A stretch of DNA of 64,000 nucleotides from Mediterraneibacter agrestimuris (lineage in GTDB: Bacteria > Bacillota > Clostridia > Lachnospirales > Lachnospiraceae), in assembly GCF_943193195.1 (NCBI RefSeq), contig NZ_CALPDG010000010.1, positions 1 to 64,000 on the forward strand, read 5' to 3'. The notes beneath the pieces are model-generated. The model had not been told where the DNA came from. It searched no databases and saw only the letters and a list, made by a program, of their open reading frames with translations. Both the position numbers and the translations under genes were made by a program. Of this stretch, positions 17,884-26,753 are shown in pieces (positions within the stretch are counted from its first letter, which is position 1; the number at the start of each line of letters is the position of its first letter).

Positions 17884-19932
17884 ATGAAAGATAACAATAT
17901 ACGTTTGAAAGGTCAGCTTAAGATTTATATGTATTGGCCGGTTATTATGACCGGACTGTTGATCGCTATGAACATCTGGATGTATCATGTAAGCCGCAAA
18001 GCAGGAATCGTTATGAGTGTTTTTATTATCATATATGCGGTGATGGCGGGAGGACTATATTTTTATAACCGTTCGATGATTCTGGCAGATATGATACAAT
18101 TTTCAACGCAGTACAAGGGACTTCAGAACGTGCTGCTTCAGGGATTGTCTGTACCGTATGCCATTTTGCTGGAAGATGGGCAGATTCTTTGGAAGAATGA
18201 ACGATTTACGGAAATATTTGCAGAGCAGAGAAGGGAACACTACGTATATAAGTTGATTCCTGAGTTGGGTCAGAAAGTTCTGCCACGCGGTGATATCGAT
18301 CATGTGGAACTGGAAGTAGGATATCAGGGACGGGATTATCAGGCGATTTTAAAGAAGGTTTCTGTAGCAGATTTTCATGACAAAGAGGAAATTGTACGGA
18401 TGCCGCAAGGCAAGGAATATTTTATTACTCTCTATTTAAACGATGTCACAGAGCTGAATTCTTACATCAGGGAAAATGAAGACCAGCGGCTGATTGCGGG
18501 ATTGATTTACATTGATAACTATGATGAGGTCATGGAGAGTGTTGAGGAAGTCAGGCAGTCACTTCTTGTGGCCTTGATCGACCGGAAGATTAATAAATAT
18601 ATTAGCGATGAAGATGGAATTGTCAAAAAACTGGAAAAGGACAAGTATTTTATTGTTATTAAGAAGGAAAGCTACCGTAAGTTTGAGGAGAATAGGTTTT
18701 CTTTGCTGGAAGAGGTAAAACAGGTCAATATTGGAAATGCATGCTCTGCGTCGCTTAGTATTGGTCTTGGTCTGAATACGTCTACTTATGCGCAGAGCTA
18801 TAACTATGCCCGTGTAGCGATCGACCTTGCATTGGCCCGGGGCGGCGATCAGGCGGTGGCAAAGGACAGCCATGGAATTACATATTTCGGAGGCAAGAAG
18901 GAGCAGACATCTAAAAATACGCGTGTTAAAGCGCGTGTTAAGGCAGAAGCACTGAGGGAGTTTATCGCAGGTAAGGATCAGGTGATCGTTATGGGTCACC
19001 GGCTTGCCGATGCAGACAGTCTGGGGGCCTGCATGGGGATTTACCGTGCGGTAAAAGCGCTTGATAAGCGTGCTCATGTGGTAATGAATGAGAATGTAAA
19101 TTCCATTCGTCCGCTATATGATGAGATTCTTGCAAATTCATCTTATGAAAAAGATTTGTTTCTTTCTTCGGAAGAAGCTCTGGAACGGTTCAATAATGAG
19201 AACACAATGTTAGTTGTTGTAGATACGAGCAAGCCGCAGATGACAGAGTGTCCGGAGCTTTTGAAACGCGCGAAGATGATCGCAGTGCTGGATCATCACC
19301 GTCAGAGCAGTTCAGGAATTGAAAATGCAGTTCTTTCTTATATCGAGCCGTATTCTTCTTCCACCTGTGAAATGGTTGCGGAGATTTTGCAGTATATCGT
19401 AGAAGATATCCGTGTTCCAAGTGTAGAGGCAGACTGTCTGTATGCGGGAATTATGATTGATACAAGAAACTTTATGAATCGGACAGGCGTACGTACATTT
19501 GAAGCAGCAGCGTTTCTCCGCAGGTGCGGTGCGGACATTACCCGTGTGCGGAAGATGTTTCGTGATGATATGGAGTCTTACCGGGCAAAGGCAGCGGCAG
19601 TGCGTTTGGCAGAAGTATACCGTGAAGAATATGCGATTGCGGAATGTCCGAGTGATATAGATAGTCCGACAGTGCTCGGGGCGCAGACGGCAAATGAACT
19701 TCTGGATATCAGTGGAATTAAAGCGTCATTTGTACTGACTGTCTATGAGGGGAGAATTTATCTGAGTGCCCGTTCTATTGATGAGGTAAATGTACAGATT
19801 ATTGCTGAGAGGCTGGGCGGCGGCGGTCATATCAATGCGGCCGGGGCGCAGTTTGACCATACAGACGTGGAACAGGTTGTTGAAATGCTGAAAAATACAA
19901 TTGATCAGATGATTGAAGATGGAGATATTTAA
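17884..19932 (+). CDS. gdpP: GdpP-type cyclic-di-AMP phosphodiesterase
   Basis: This 682-residue protein has two N-terminal transmembrane helices, a PAS-like region, a degenerate GGDEF domain (SIGLGLNTSTYAQ) and a DHH/DHHA1 phosphoesterase. Catalytic motifs are GHRLADADSLGA, VVDTSKP, LDHHRQ and GIMIDTRNF, and GGGGHINAAG closes the DHHA1 part. It degrades cyclic di-AMP at the membrane, which affects osmotic and cell-wall homeostasis. I chose the ATG at 17884 behind GGAGGGAAGGG. An in-frame TTG at 17791 would add 31 residues with no family counterpart. The following rplI and dnaB genes are its usual neighbours in Firmicutes. Confidence 0.95.
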   Translation: MKDNNIRLKGQLKIYMYWPVIMTGLLIAMNIWMYHVSRKAGIVMSVFIIIYAVMAGGLYFYNRSMILADMIQFSTQYKGLQNVLLQGLSVPYAILLEDGQILWKNERFTEIFAEQRREHYVYKLIPELGQKVLPRGDIDHVELEVGYQGRDYQAILKKVSVADFHDKEEIVRMPQGKEYFITLYLNDVTELNSYIRENEDQRLIAGLIYIDNYDEVMESVEEVRQSLLVALIDRKINKYISDEDGIVKKLEKDKYFIVIKKESYRKFEENRFSLLEEVKQVNIGNACSASLSIGLGLNTSTYAQSYNYARVAIDLALARGGDQAVAKDSHGITYFGGKKEQTSKNTRVKARVKAEALREFIAGKDQVIVMGHRLADADSLGACMGIYRAVKALDKRAHVVMNENVNSIRPLYDEILANSSYEKDLFLSSEEALERFNNENTMLVVVDTSKPQMTECPELLKRAKMIAVLDHHRQSSSGIENAVLSYIEPYSSSTCEMVAEILQYIVEDIRVPSVEADCLYAGIMIDTRNFMNRTGVRTFEAAAFLRRCGADITRVRKMFRDDMESYRAKAAAVRLAEVYREEYAIAECPSDIDSPTVLGAQTANELLDISGIKASFVLTVYEGRIYLSARSIDEVNVQIIAERLGGGGHINAAGAQFDHTDVEQVVEMLKNTIDQMIEDGDI

Positions 19933-19984
19933 GCATAAAAGCAGAATGATTAAAAGATGTTTTATAAAAAGGAGATTATAGATT

Positions 19985-20434
19985 ATGAAAGTGATATTAT
20001 TGCAAGATGTAAAGTCCCTCGGAAAAAAGGGTGAGATTGTCAATGTAAACGATGGATATGCAAGGAATTTTATTTTGCCGAAGAAGCTTGGAGCAGAAGC
20101 AAACAGCAAGAATTTAAACGATTTGAAGCTTCAGAAGGATAACGAAGCAAAGATTGCAAAGGAACATTTGGAAGCGGCAAAGTCGTTGGGGGAACAGTTG
20201 AAAGCCGGGCAGGTGGAACTGTCGATTAAAGTTGGAGAGGGCGGTAAGACATTCGGCTCTGTATCCAGTAAAGAGATTGCAACAGCGGTCAGGGAACAGA
20301 TGAATCTGGAAATTGACAAGAAGAAAATACAGTTAAAAGAAGCAATCAAGACACTGGGAACACATGATGTTCCAGTGAAGCTTCACCCAGAAGTGACAGC
20401 AGAGCTGAAGGTTGTTGTAAAAGAAGAAGTATAA
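19985..20434 (+). CDS. rplI: 50S ribosomal protein L9
   Basis: This 149-residue protein is full length for bL9. The N-terminal domain reads [16 protein letters not shown] and [10 protein letters not shown], both hallmarks. A helical linker and the C-terminal 23S rRNA-binding domain ([11 protein letters not shown]) follow. AAAAAGGAG precedes the ATG. It sits in the conserved gdpP-rplI-dnaB order. Confidence 0.97.
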   Translation: MKVILLQDVKSLGKKGEIVNVNDGYARNFILPKKLGAEANSKNLNDLKLQKDNEAKIAKEHLEAAKSLGEQLKAGQVELSIKVGEGGKTFGSVSSKEIATAVREQMNLEIDKKKIQLKEAIKTLGTHDVPVKLHPEVTAELKVVVKEEV

Positions 20435-20444
20435 GAACAATATC

Positions 20445-20518
20445 ATGATGCAGGATTGTGGGAGTGCAAAGCACGGAACAATCTGTAGGCATCATAGTTG
20501 GGGGCTTTTGACCCCAAC
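20445..20518 (+). other. Two-hairpin structured spacer between rplI and dnaB
   Basis: A long interrupted stem pairs ATGATGC (20445-20451) with GCATCAT (20489-20495) and GATTGT (20454-20459) with ACAATC (20478-20483). It is capped by GTGC-AAA-GCAC. A second hairpin, GTTGGGG/CCCCAAC (20497-20518), follows at once. No T run is present, so these are not classical terminators. They may protect or process the mRNA or adjust dnaB translation. Confidence 0.55.
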
Positions 20519-20552
20519 ACAATATCATGTGAGGATATAAGGGGACGGCTTA

Positions 20553-21908
20553 ATGGATGAAGCAGTAATAAAGCGGATTATGCCGCATAGCACGGAGGCG
20601 GAGCGTGCTGTTATCGGCGCCATATTGATGAACAAGGAAGCGGCGGTGACAACGTCTGAGATGATTACAGGGGAGGACTTTTATCAGGCTGCATATGGTA
20701 TTGTTTTTGATGCGATGGTCGAACTGTTTCATATGGGACGGCCGATTGATTTGATTACTCTCCAGGAACATTTGAAATCAAAGAATGTACCCCCTGAAAT
20801 CAGTAGTCTGGAATTTATCAAAGATTTGATTGCTGAGATGGGGGTAGAGACTTCGGCAAATGTAAAATATTATGCGCAAATCGTACAAGAGAAGTCTACG
20901 CTTCGCAGGCTGATTAAGATTAACGAAGAGATTGCGAATACTTGTTATCAGGAAAATCAACCGTTGGAAGAGATTCTGGAAAGAACAGAAAAACAAGTAT
21001 TTGAACTGATTGAGCATGGAAATTCTCAGGAATATGTGCCGATCAGGCAGGTTGTACTCAATGCGCTGGATGTGATCGAACGGGCATCTAAGACAAAAGG
21101 AACTGTAACAGGTATCCCTACTGGATTTATTGATTTGGATTATAAGTTGTCGGGACTACAGCGCTCTGATTTGATTTTGATCGCGGCAAGACCGTCTATG
21201 GGTAAGACAGCATTTGTTTTAAATATTGCACAGCATGTTGCGTTTCGTCAGAATCTGGCGGTGGCGATTTTCAGCTTAGAGATGTCGAAGGAACAATTGG
21301 TGAACAGATTGTTTTCGCTGGAATCTCATGTGGATGCACAGGTTCTGAGAACAGGTAATTTAAAAGATACCGATTGGGAAAAACTGATCGAAGGTGCGGG
21401 AACGATTGGAAAGTCCCGTATGATCATTGACGATACATCCGGTATTTCTATAGCAGAAATGCGCTCCAAATGCCGGAAATATAAACTGGAACTGGGACTG
21501 GATCTGATCATCATTGACTATTTACAGTTGATGAGCGGAAGCGGTGGAAGAGGCAATGAAAGCCGTCAGCAGGAAATTTCGGAGATATCCCGTTCTTTGA
21601 AGGGACTGGCAAGAGAACTGAATGTACCTGTTATAGCACTTTCTCAGTTGAGCCGTGCGGTAGAATCCAGAACGGATAAGCGTCCGATGCTTTCTGACTT
21701 GCGTGAGTCAGGGGCTATTGAGCAGGATGCGGATGTATGTATGTTTATTTATCGCGAGGATTATTATATTCCAGATACAGAAGACAAAAATATTGCGGAG
21801 ATTATTATCGCCAAGCAGAGAAATGGTCCGATCGGAACGGTGCGGCTGGCGTGGATGCCGCAGTACACCAGATTCGGAAACGAACTACGGGAACAGAATC
21901 AGGAATAA
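20553..21908 (+). CDS. dnaB: Replicative DNA helicase DnaB
   Basis: This 451-residue protein matches full-length DnaB. The N-terminal primase-interaction domain begins PHSTEAERAVIGAIL. The RecA-like helicase domain has Walker A ARPSMGKTAF, Walker B LIIIDYLQLM and the motif LSQLSRAVESR. It ends with the typical AKQRNGPIGTV region. It unwinds DNA at the replication fork. The preceding GATATAAGGGGACGG supplies a moderate ribosome binding site. Confidence 0.97.
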   Translation: MDEAVIKRIMPHSTEAERAVIGAILMNKEAAVTTSEMITGEDFYQAAYGIVFDAMVELFHMGRPIDLITLQEHLKSKNVPPEISSLEFIKDLIAEMGVETSANVKYYAQIVQEKSTLRRLIKINEEIANTCYQENQPLEEILERTEKQVFELIEHGNSQEYVPIRQVVLNALDVIERASKTKGTVTGIPTGFIDLDYKLSGLQRSDLILIAARPSMGKTAFVLNIAQHVAFRQNLAVAIFSLEMSKEQLVNRLFSLESHVDAQVLRTGNLKDTDWEKLIEGAGTIGKSRMIIDDTSGISIAEMRSKCRKYKLELGLDLIIIDYLQLMSGSGGRGNESRQQEISEISRSLKGLARELNVPVIALSQLSRAVESRTDKRPMLSDLRESGAIEQDADVCMFIYREDYYIPDTEDKNIAEIIIAKQRNGPIGTVRLAWMPQYTRFGNELREQNQE

Positions 21909-21940
21909 GGAAGACATTAAGAAAATGCAATGGAGAGAAG

Positions 21941-21987
21941 GATGCTGCTTTGTAATTAGCTGTTTAGTTACAAAGCAGCATCTTTTT
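21941..21987 (+). terminator. Terminator after dnaB
   Basis: GATGCTGCTTTGTAA (21941-21955) pairs perfectly with 21968-21982 and is followed by TTTTT. It lies between the convergent dnaB and kinase genes. Confidence 0.92.
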
Positions 21988-22040
21988 CTGCTTTAAGCAC
22001 CCAAAGTGGTGCATGGATAAAATGCTGTAAAGGTTTTGAT

Positions 22041-23447
22041 TTAATCTATACGAGTCAGGGAAAAGATGAATTCGGTGCCCACACCTTCCGTACTTACAAC
22101 GTTGATGAGTTCATCATGTGCTGAAATGGCTTCTTTGACGATGGCAAGACCCAGACCGGTTCCCTTTTTATCTTTGCCCCGGGAGAGGTCAGACTTGTAG
22201 AACCGCTCCCAGATTTTATTCAGATCTTTCTTGGGGATTCCCATTCCGCTGTCTTTGATAGAAACGAATACTTTTTCATTTCTGCGGGTCACTTCTATCG
22301 TGACAATAGAATCATTTTCACTGAATTTGACTGCATTGTCCAGCAGATTGTAAAGCACCTGCTGAATTTTGCGCTGATCTGCATAAACATAGGTTGCTTC
22401 TGAAAGGAAAAGAAGCTCAATGGAAATATGCTTTGGTGTACATACTCCTTCAAAGGATGCTGCAGTCTTTTTAAGTGTTTCCTGGATGTCAAAACGGGTT
22501 TTGTTCAGCATCAGTTCTTTGGTATCAAATTCATTGAGCGTCAGCAAATCTCTTGTCAGATCGGTTAGTCGTTCTGTTTCAAATAAAATGATGTTTAGAT
22601 ATTTTCCCTGTAATTCGGGAGGAATAGTTCCGTCTGCCATAGCTTCCACGTAGCCTTTGATCGAGGTCAGAGGAGAACGGAAGTCGTGGGAAACATTCGC
22701 TACAATATTTTTCTGGTAATCTTCCATGTCCTTCAATTGAGAGGACATATAGTTCAGTGATGCAGAGAGATAGCCAATTTCATCATGAGTGTAGACGGGA
22801 ATCTCATAGTCCAGGTTGCCCAGAGCATACTGGGCAGCAGCATCAATGATTTTTTTGAGAGGTCGGTAGATAAAGAAATGAAAACCTACCAGAATCGAAA
22901 ATGCCAGTATATATACGACTCCAAGCGTTATATAAACGGAAGTCATCAGTTGTGCTACATCCTGTTCAATGGTGGACAGCGGTTTATGGATCAAAAGATA
23001 GCCTTCTGTATGGAAGCCTTGAATCACAGGTGCCATGATGGTCATTACATCTTCGGAAAAATAATTGTGGTAAGTTCCTGCAATGTACTGGCTTCCCACA
23101 ATTTCTGCTGGGTTAAAGTCTTCAATTACCGAGGGAGATAGTGTGCTTCCTGTGTTAGAAGCAGTGATCATCGTCCCGTCCGGTTCTACAAACCAGAGTG
23201 AGGCTTCCAGATAAATCTGCATAGCATCTAGCTGGGAATATACCGCCCACGCAGAGGTTTTCCCTTCAAAATAGGAGGGCAGATAATTAGCTGCGATCAA
23301 GTTGGCTTCCCGGTACAGACTTTGGGAGGCATTGTCCTTCAACTGGTTTAAAATGAGTTGCTTACCAAGTGTTGCAGCGGTAAACAAACTCAGAAAACCA
23401 AAGGCGATATACAGCCATATAAATTTCAGATATAATGTATTTTTCAT
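22041..23447 (-). CDS. HAMP-containing sensor histidine kinase
   Basis: This 468-residue protein has a transmembrane helix near residues 8-28, an extracytoplasmic domain of about 130 residues, a second helix around 165-190 and a HAMP linker (RPLKKIIDAAAQYALGNLDYEIP). The kinase core has the H box VSHDFRSPLTS, N box NLLDNAVKFS, and the G boxes DSGMGIP and GTGLGLAI. It is encoded 12 bp after its partner regulator on the - strand. The signal is unknown. The neighbours dnaB and mutS2 give no clue to the target. Confidence 0.93.
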   Translation of the reverse strand: MKNTLYLKFIWLYIAFGFLSLFTAATLGKQLILNQLKDNASQSLYREANLIAANYLPSYFEGKTSAWAVYSQLDAMQIYLEASLWFVEPDGTMITASNTGSTLSPSVIEDFNPAEIVGSQYIAGTYHNYFSEDVMTIMAPVIQGFHTEGYLLIHKPLSTIEQDVAQLMTSVYITLGVVYILAFSILVGFHFFIYRPLKKIIDAAAQYALGNLDYEIPVYTHDEIGYLSASLNYMSSQLKDMEDYQKNIVANVSHDFRSPLTSIKGYVEAMADGTIPPELQGKYLNIILFETERLTDLTRDLLTLNEFDTKELMLNKTRFDIQETLKKTAASFEGVCTPKHISIELLFLSEATYVYADQRKIQQVLYNLLDNAVKFSENDSIVTIEVTRRNEKVFVSIKDSGMGIPKKDLNKIWERFYKSDLSRGKDKKGTGLGLAIVKEAISAHDELINVVSTEGVGTEFIFSLTRID

Positions 23448-23459
23448 GGAAATTATCCT

Positions 23460-24158
23460 TTATTTTATTTCAAATTTATAACCGATACCCCATACCGTGC
23501 TCAGGCCCCATGCTGCATGGTCCTTAATCTTCTCACGCAGACGCTTGATATGAACGTCTACGGTACGGGTGTCACCGATATATTCATAACCCCAGATTTG
23601 ATCCAGAAGCTGCTCTCTTGTAAATACCTGATTTGGTGATGAAGCCAGAAAGTACAGCAATTCAAGTTCTTTTGGCGGCATATCTACAGTTTGTCCATCG
23701 CAGGTAACGGAGTAGTTGGTCAGATTGATTTCAAGACCCTCGTATGTCACACATTTAATATTGTCTGAGGCAGGGAGCTCAGGTTTGACCGCCTGATATC
23801 TACGCAGTACGGCGCGGATTCTGGCAACCATTTCTTTGGAATCAAAGGGTTTCATAATGTAGTCGTCAGCGCCCAGTTCTAATCCCAGCACTTTGTCAAA
23901 GACCTCGCCCTTTGCAGAGAGCATAATCACAGGGACTGCAGATTTGGCACGGATTTCCCGGCAGACCTGGTAACCATCGATACCCGGAAGCATTAAGTCC
24001 AGCAGCACCAGATTGGGATGATAGGTGTCGAAAGCAGCTAGTGCGTCCTCGCCGTTATAAACCATTTTTGTATCAAAGCACTCTTTTACTAAATAGAGCG
24101 AAATCAACTCTGCAATATTTTCATCATCGTCTACGATTAGGATTTTCTGTTTATTCAT
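23460..24158 (-). CDS. OmpR-family response regulator
   Basis: This 232-residue protein has a receiver domain (ILIVDDDENI, LVLLDLMLPG, KPFDSKEM) and an OmpR-type winged helix (PKELELLYFLASSP, TVDVHIKRLREKI). I set the start at the ATG ending at 24158 because AAAAGGAGACATC precedes it. A start 12 codons upstream lacks a ribosome binding site. It is cotranscribed with the kinase downstream. Confidence 0.94.
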   Translation of the reverse strand: MNKQKILIVDDDENIAELISLYLVKECFDTKMVYNGEDALAAFDTYHPNLVLLDLMLPGIDGYQVCREIRAKSAVPVIMLSAKGEVFDKVLGLELGADDYIMKPFDSKEMVARIRAVLRRYQAVKPELPASDNIKCVTYEGLEINLTNYSVTCDGQTVDMPPKELELLYFLASSPNQVFTREQLLDQIWGYEYIGDTRTVDVHIKRLREKIKDHAAWGLSTVWGIGYKFEIK

Positions 24159-24202
24159 GATGTCTCCTTTTAAGTTAATAAGTAGATGTTTCATCTGTGC
24201 AT

Positions 24203-24216
24203 GGCTGAATAGTTAC
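24203..24216. repeat. Single arm of the dispersed repeat at the mutS2 stop
   Basis: GGCTGAATAGTTAC matches the right end of repeat copy B (GGCTGAATAGTAAC) with one change. On the - strand it supplies the stop codon of mutS2 (24213-24215). No partner arm is visible nearby. It may be a remnant of a fourth repeat copy, or coincidence. Confidence 0.35.
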
Positions 24217-26588
24217 GAAAAGTTTACGATTGTGACGCCTGCGTCTCCCTCGCCAAATTCTGCAATATGGAAAGATTTCACATGTTTCTGGCGGCGCAGG
24301 TACTCGTGGATCCCCTTTCTCAAAGCGCCTGTTCCCTTACCATGTACAATCCGCACACTGTTCAGGTGAGAAAGAAGAGCATCATCCAGATATTTGTCCA
24401 GCTCTGCGATCGCTTCGTCTACGGTTTTTCCGAGAAGATTGATTTCGGGGCTGACGGATAAAGACTTGCTCATCTTGATTTTCCCGCTGCTGGTTCTCCG
24501 CGTATTCTTTTGTGCGTAAGGATTCTGTTCTTCGATGATCTCGAGGTCGGAAATATTGACCTGAGAACGCAGGATTCCCATCTGAACCGTAACATTTCCG
24601 CGGGAATCAGGAAGAGAACTGATGGTTCCGGTTAGGTTCATACTAAGTACTCTGACAGATTCTCCCAGCTTGAAATCGGATGGCTTGTAATTCTTTTTTG
24701 GTTTCTGCGGTGCGAGGCCAGATTTTGCAGAAGTATCTTTGAGCTTCTGCCGCAGACGTTCTCTTTCACGCTCCATTTCTGCCGCAGAAATGTTTTCTTT
24801 TCCGAACTTACGGAAATTCTTCATAGTCTCATCAGCTACCTCTTTGGCATCTCTGAGAATGGCATTTGCCTTTTCATTTGCTTCACGTAAAATGCGTTCC
24901 CGCTGTTCTTCCAGTTTTGCCTGTTTCTGGTGTGTCTGGTTTTTAAGACGTTCCATTTCTCTTTTGTAGTTTTGAATCTCTTCCCGTTCTTTTTCGATGG
25001 TCTTGCGGCTGTGTTCCAGATCTCCCAGCAAATCTTCAAAGGAAACGTCATGTTCAGACAAACGTGCTTTTGCATCTTCGATAATGTAATCCGGCAGCCC
25101 CAGCTTACTGGAAATTGCAAAAGCATTGCTCTTTCCCGGAATACCGATCAACAGCCGATAAGTCGGTTTTAGACTCTCTACATCGAATTCACAGCAGGCA
25201 TTTTCCACACCTTCGGTTGTCAGGGCATAGACCTTCAATTCACTGTAATGGGTTGTTGCCATTGTACAGATTCCTTGGTTGTGCAGGTGGGAGAGGATGG
25301 AGATTGCCAGCGCGGCTCCCTCAGTTGGATCTGTTCCCGCTCCTAGTTCATCAAAGAGCACAAGAGAATCTTTGTCTACGTCTTTTAAGAAAGAGACGAT
25401 ATTGGTCATATGAGAGGAAAATGTACTCAAACTCTGTTCAATACTCTGTTCGTCTCCGATATCTGCATAAATCTGCTTGAAGACAGCAATCTCTGAGCGG
25501 TCTGCCGCTGGAATATGGAGTCCTGCCTGTCCCATCAGGGTGAGCAGTCCAACGGTCTTCAAAGATACAGTCTTACCTCCCGTATTAGGACCAGTAACGA
25601 TTAGAAGAGAGAAATCCTCTCCCAGACGGATCGTAATCGGGACTACTTTGCGGGAATCCAACAGAGGATGACGGCCATCCCGGATTTTGATACGTCCTTC
25701 TGCATTGAGCACCGGACGGCTGCCGTTCATGGAGAAGGCAAGCTGACCTCTTGCAAAAATAAAGTCCAAATCTGTAAGGATACGGTAGTTCATCCGGATT
25801 TCTTCGATATAGGCTGCAGTATCTTCACTCAAACGGGCAAGAATGATCTGGATTTCTTCCTGTTCCTTCGCATAAAGTTCTTTTAGATCATTGTTTAGTT
25901 TCACAACAGCCATAGGCTCGATAAACAAGGTAGAGCCTGTAGAAGACTGATCGTGAATCAGACCATGCACCTGTCCCCGGTATTCTGCTTTGACCGGAAT
26001 ACAATAGCGGTCTCCGCGCATGGTGATGATCGGGTCCTGCAGGTAAGTACGGAGAGACCCGTTTACCAGAGCATTCAAAGTAGAATGAACCTTGTCGTTG
26101 ATACCACTGATACTGCGGCGAATATGTTTGAGTGTGGCACTGGCGTCATCGCTGATTTCTTCTTCGCTGATAATACAGCGTTCAATTTCGCTGCTTAACA
26201 AAGTCAATGGTTCTAACTGCTCAAAGCGGATATCCAGACAGTCGGCAAGTTCATCCTGAGTATCGTGCCTTCCGTATGTTTTGGCGCGGGCAGCAGTTTT
26301 GAGCACTTTACAGATACGCAATAGCTCACCGCTTAAAAGAGCCCCTCCCACTTCCAGACGCTTCATTGATTCTTCCACAGGAAATGCATCACTAAAAGAA
26401 ATCCTGCCTTTTTTGACAATGTGGGTAAATGCCGCAGCGGTCTGTTCCTGTGCAGTATTGATCCGCTCTAAATCTGTCATAGGTTTTAACCTGCGGCAGA
26501 GCTGTTTTCCACGGAAAGAAGATGCCTGCTCTTCCAGCATGGAAATTATTTTGTTGTATTCTAATTTGGTTAATGTTTTCTGATTCAT
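24213..26588 (-). CDS. mutS2: MutS2 family ATPase/endonuclease
   Basis: This 791-residue protein is full length for MutS2. The ATPase has Walker A TGPNTGGKT, LSTFSSHM and LFDELGAGTDP. A long coiled coil rich in E, K and R (about 515-635) follows, then a KOW-like segment and a C-terminal Smr nuclease domain (NLLGKTVDEA, IVHGKGTGALRKG). MutS2 proteins act in suppression of recombination and in rescue of collided ribosomes. The gene is transcribed toward the two-component system and divergent from the HtrA-like gene. Confidence 0.95.
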   Translation of the reverse strand: MNQKTLTKLEYNKIISMLEEQASSFRGKQLCRRLKPMTDLERINTAQEQTAAAFTHIVKKGRISFSDAFPVEESMKRLEVGGALLSGELLRICKVLKTAARAKTYGRHDTQDELADCLDIRFEQLEPLTLLSSEIERCIISEEEISDDASATLKHIRRSISGINDKVHSTLNALVNGSLRTYLQDPIITMRGDRYCIPVKAEYRGQVHGLIHDQSSTGSTLFIEPMAVVKLNNDLKELYAKEQEEIQIILARLSEDTAAYIEEIRMNYRILTDLDFIFARGQLAFSMNGSRPVLNAEGRIKIRDGRHPLLDSRKVVPITIRLGEDFSLLIVTGPNTGGKTVSLKTVGLLTLMGQAGLHIPAADRSEIAVFKQIYADIGDEQSIEQSLSTFSSHMTNIVSFLKDVDKDSLVLFDELGAGTDPTEGAALAISILSHLHNQGICTMATTHYSELKVYALTTEGVENACCEFDVESLKPTYRLLIGIPGKSNAFAISSKLGLPDYIIEDAKARLSEHDVSFEDLLGDLEHSRKTIEKEREEIQNYKREMERLKNQTHQKQAKLEEQRERILREANEKANAILRDAKEVADETMKNFRKFGKENISAAEMERERERLRQKLKDTSAKSGLAPQKPKKNYKPSDFKLGESVRVLSMNLTGTISSLPDSRGNVTVQMGILRSQVNISDLEIIEEQNPYAQKNTRRTSSGKIKMSKSLSVSPEINLLGKTVDEAIAELDKYLDDALLSHLNSVRIVHGKGTGALRKGIHEYLRRQKHVKSFHIAEFGEGDAGVTIVNFS

Positions 26589-26707
26589 AAATGTTGTAAC
26601 AATCCTTTTTGATGTTTATTATTATAATATGGGTTTCTGTGCACCTAATACTTACGAAATCCTAATCATTATTTTACTCTATTTGATTCATATTGAAAAG
26701 GATAATA

Positions 26708-26736
26708 TTGAAGAATTCAGGGGAATCGGTTATACT
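26708..26736 (+). promoter_or_regulatory. Sigma-A promoter of the HtrA-like gene
   Basis: A TTGAAG -35 (26708-26713) and a TATACT -10 (26731-26736) are separated by exactly 17 bp. The ATG of the next gene lies 17 bases after the -10. Confidence 0.75.
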
Positions 26737-26753
26737 AAAATCTGAAGGAGAAA

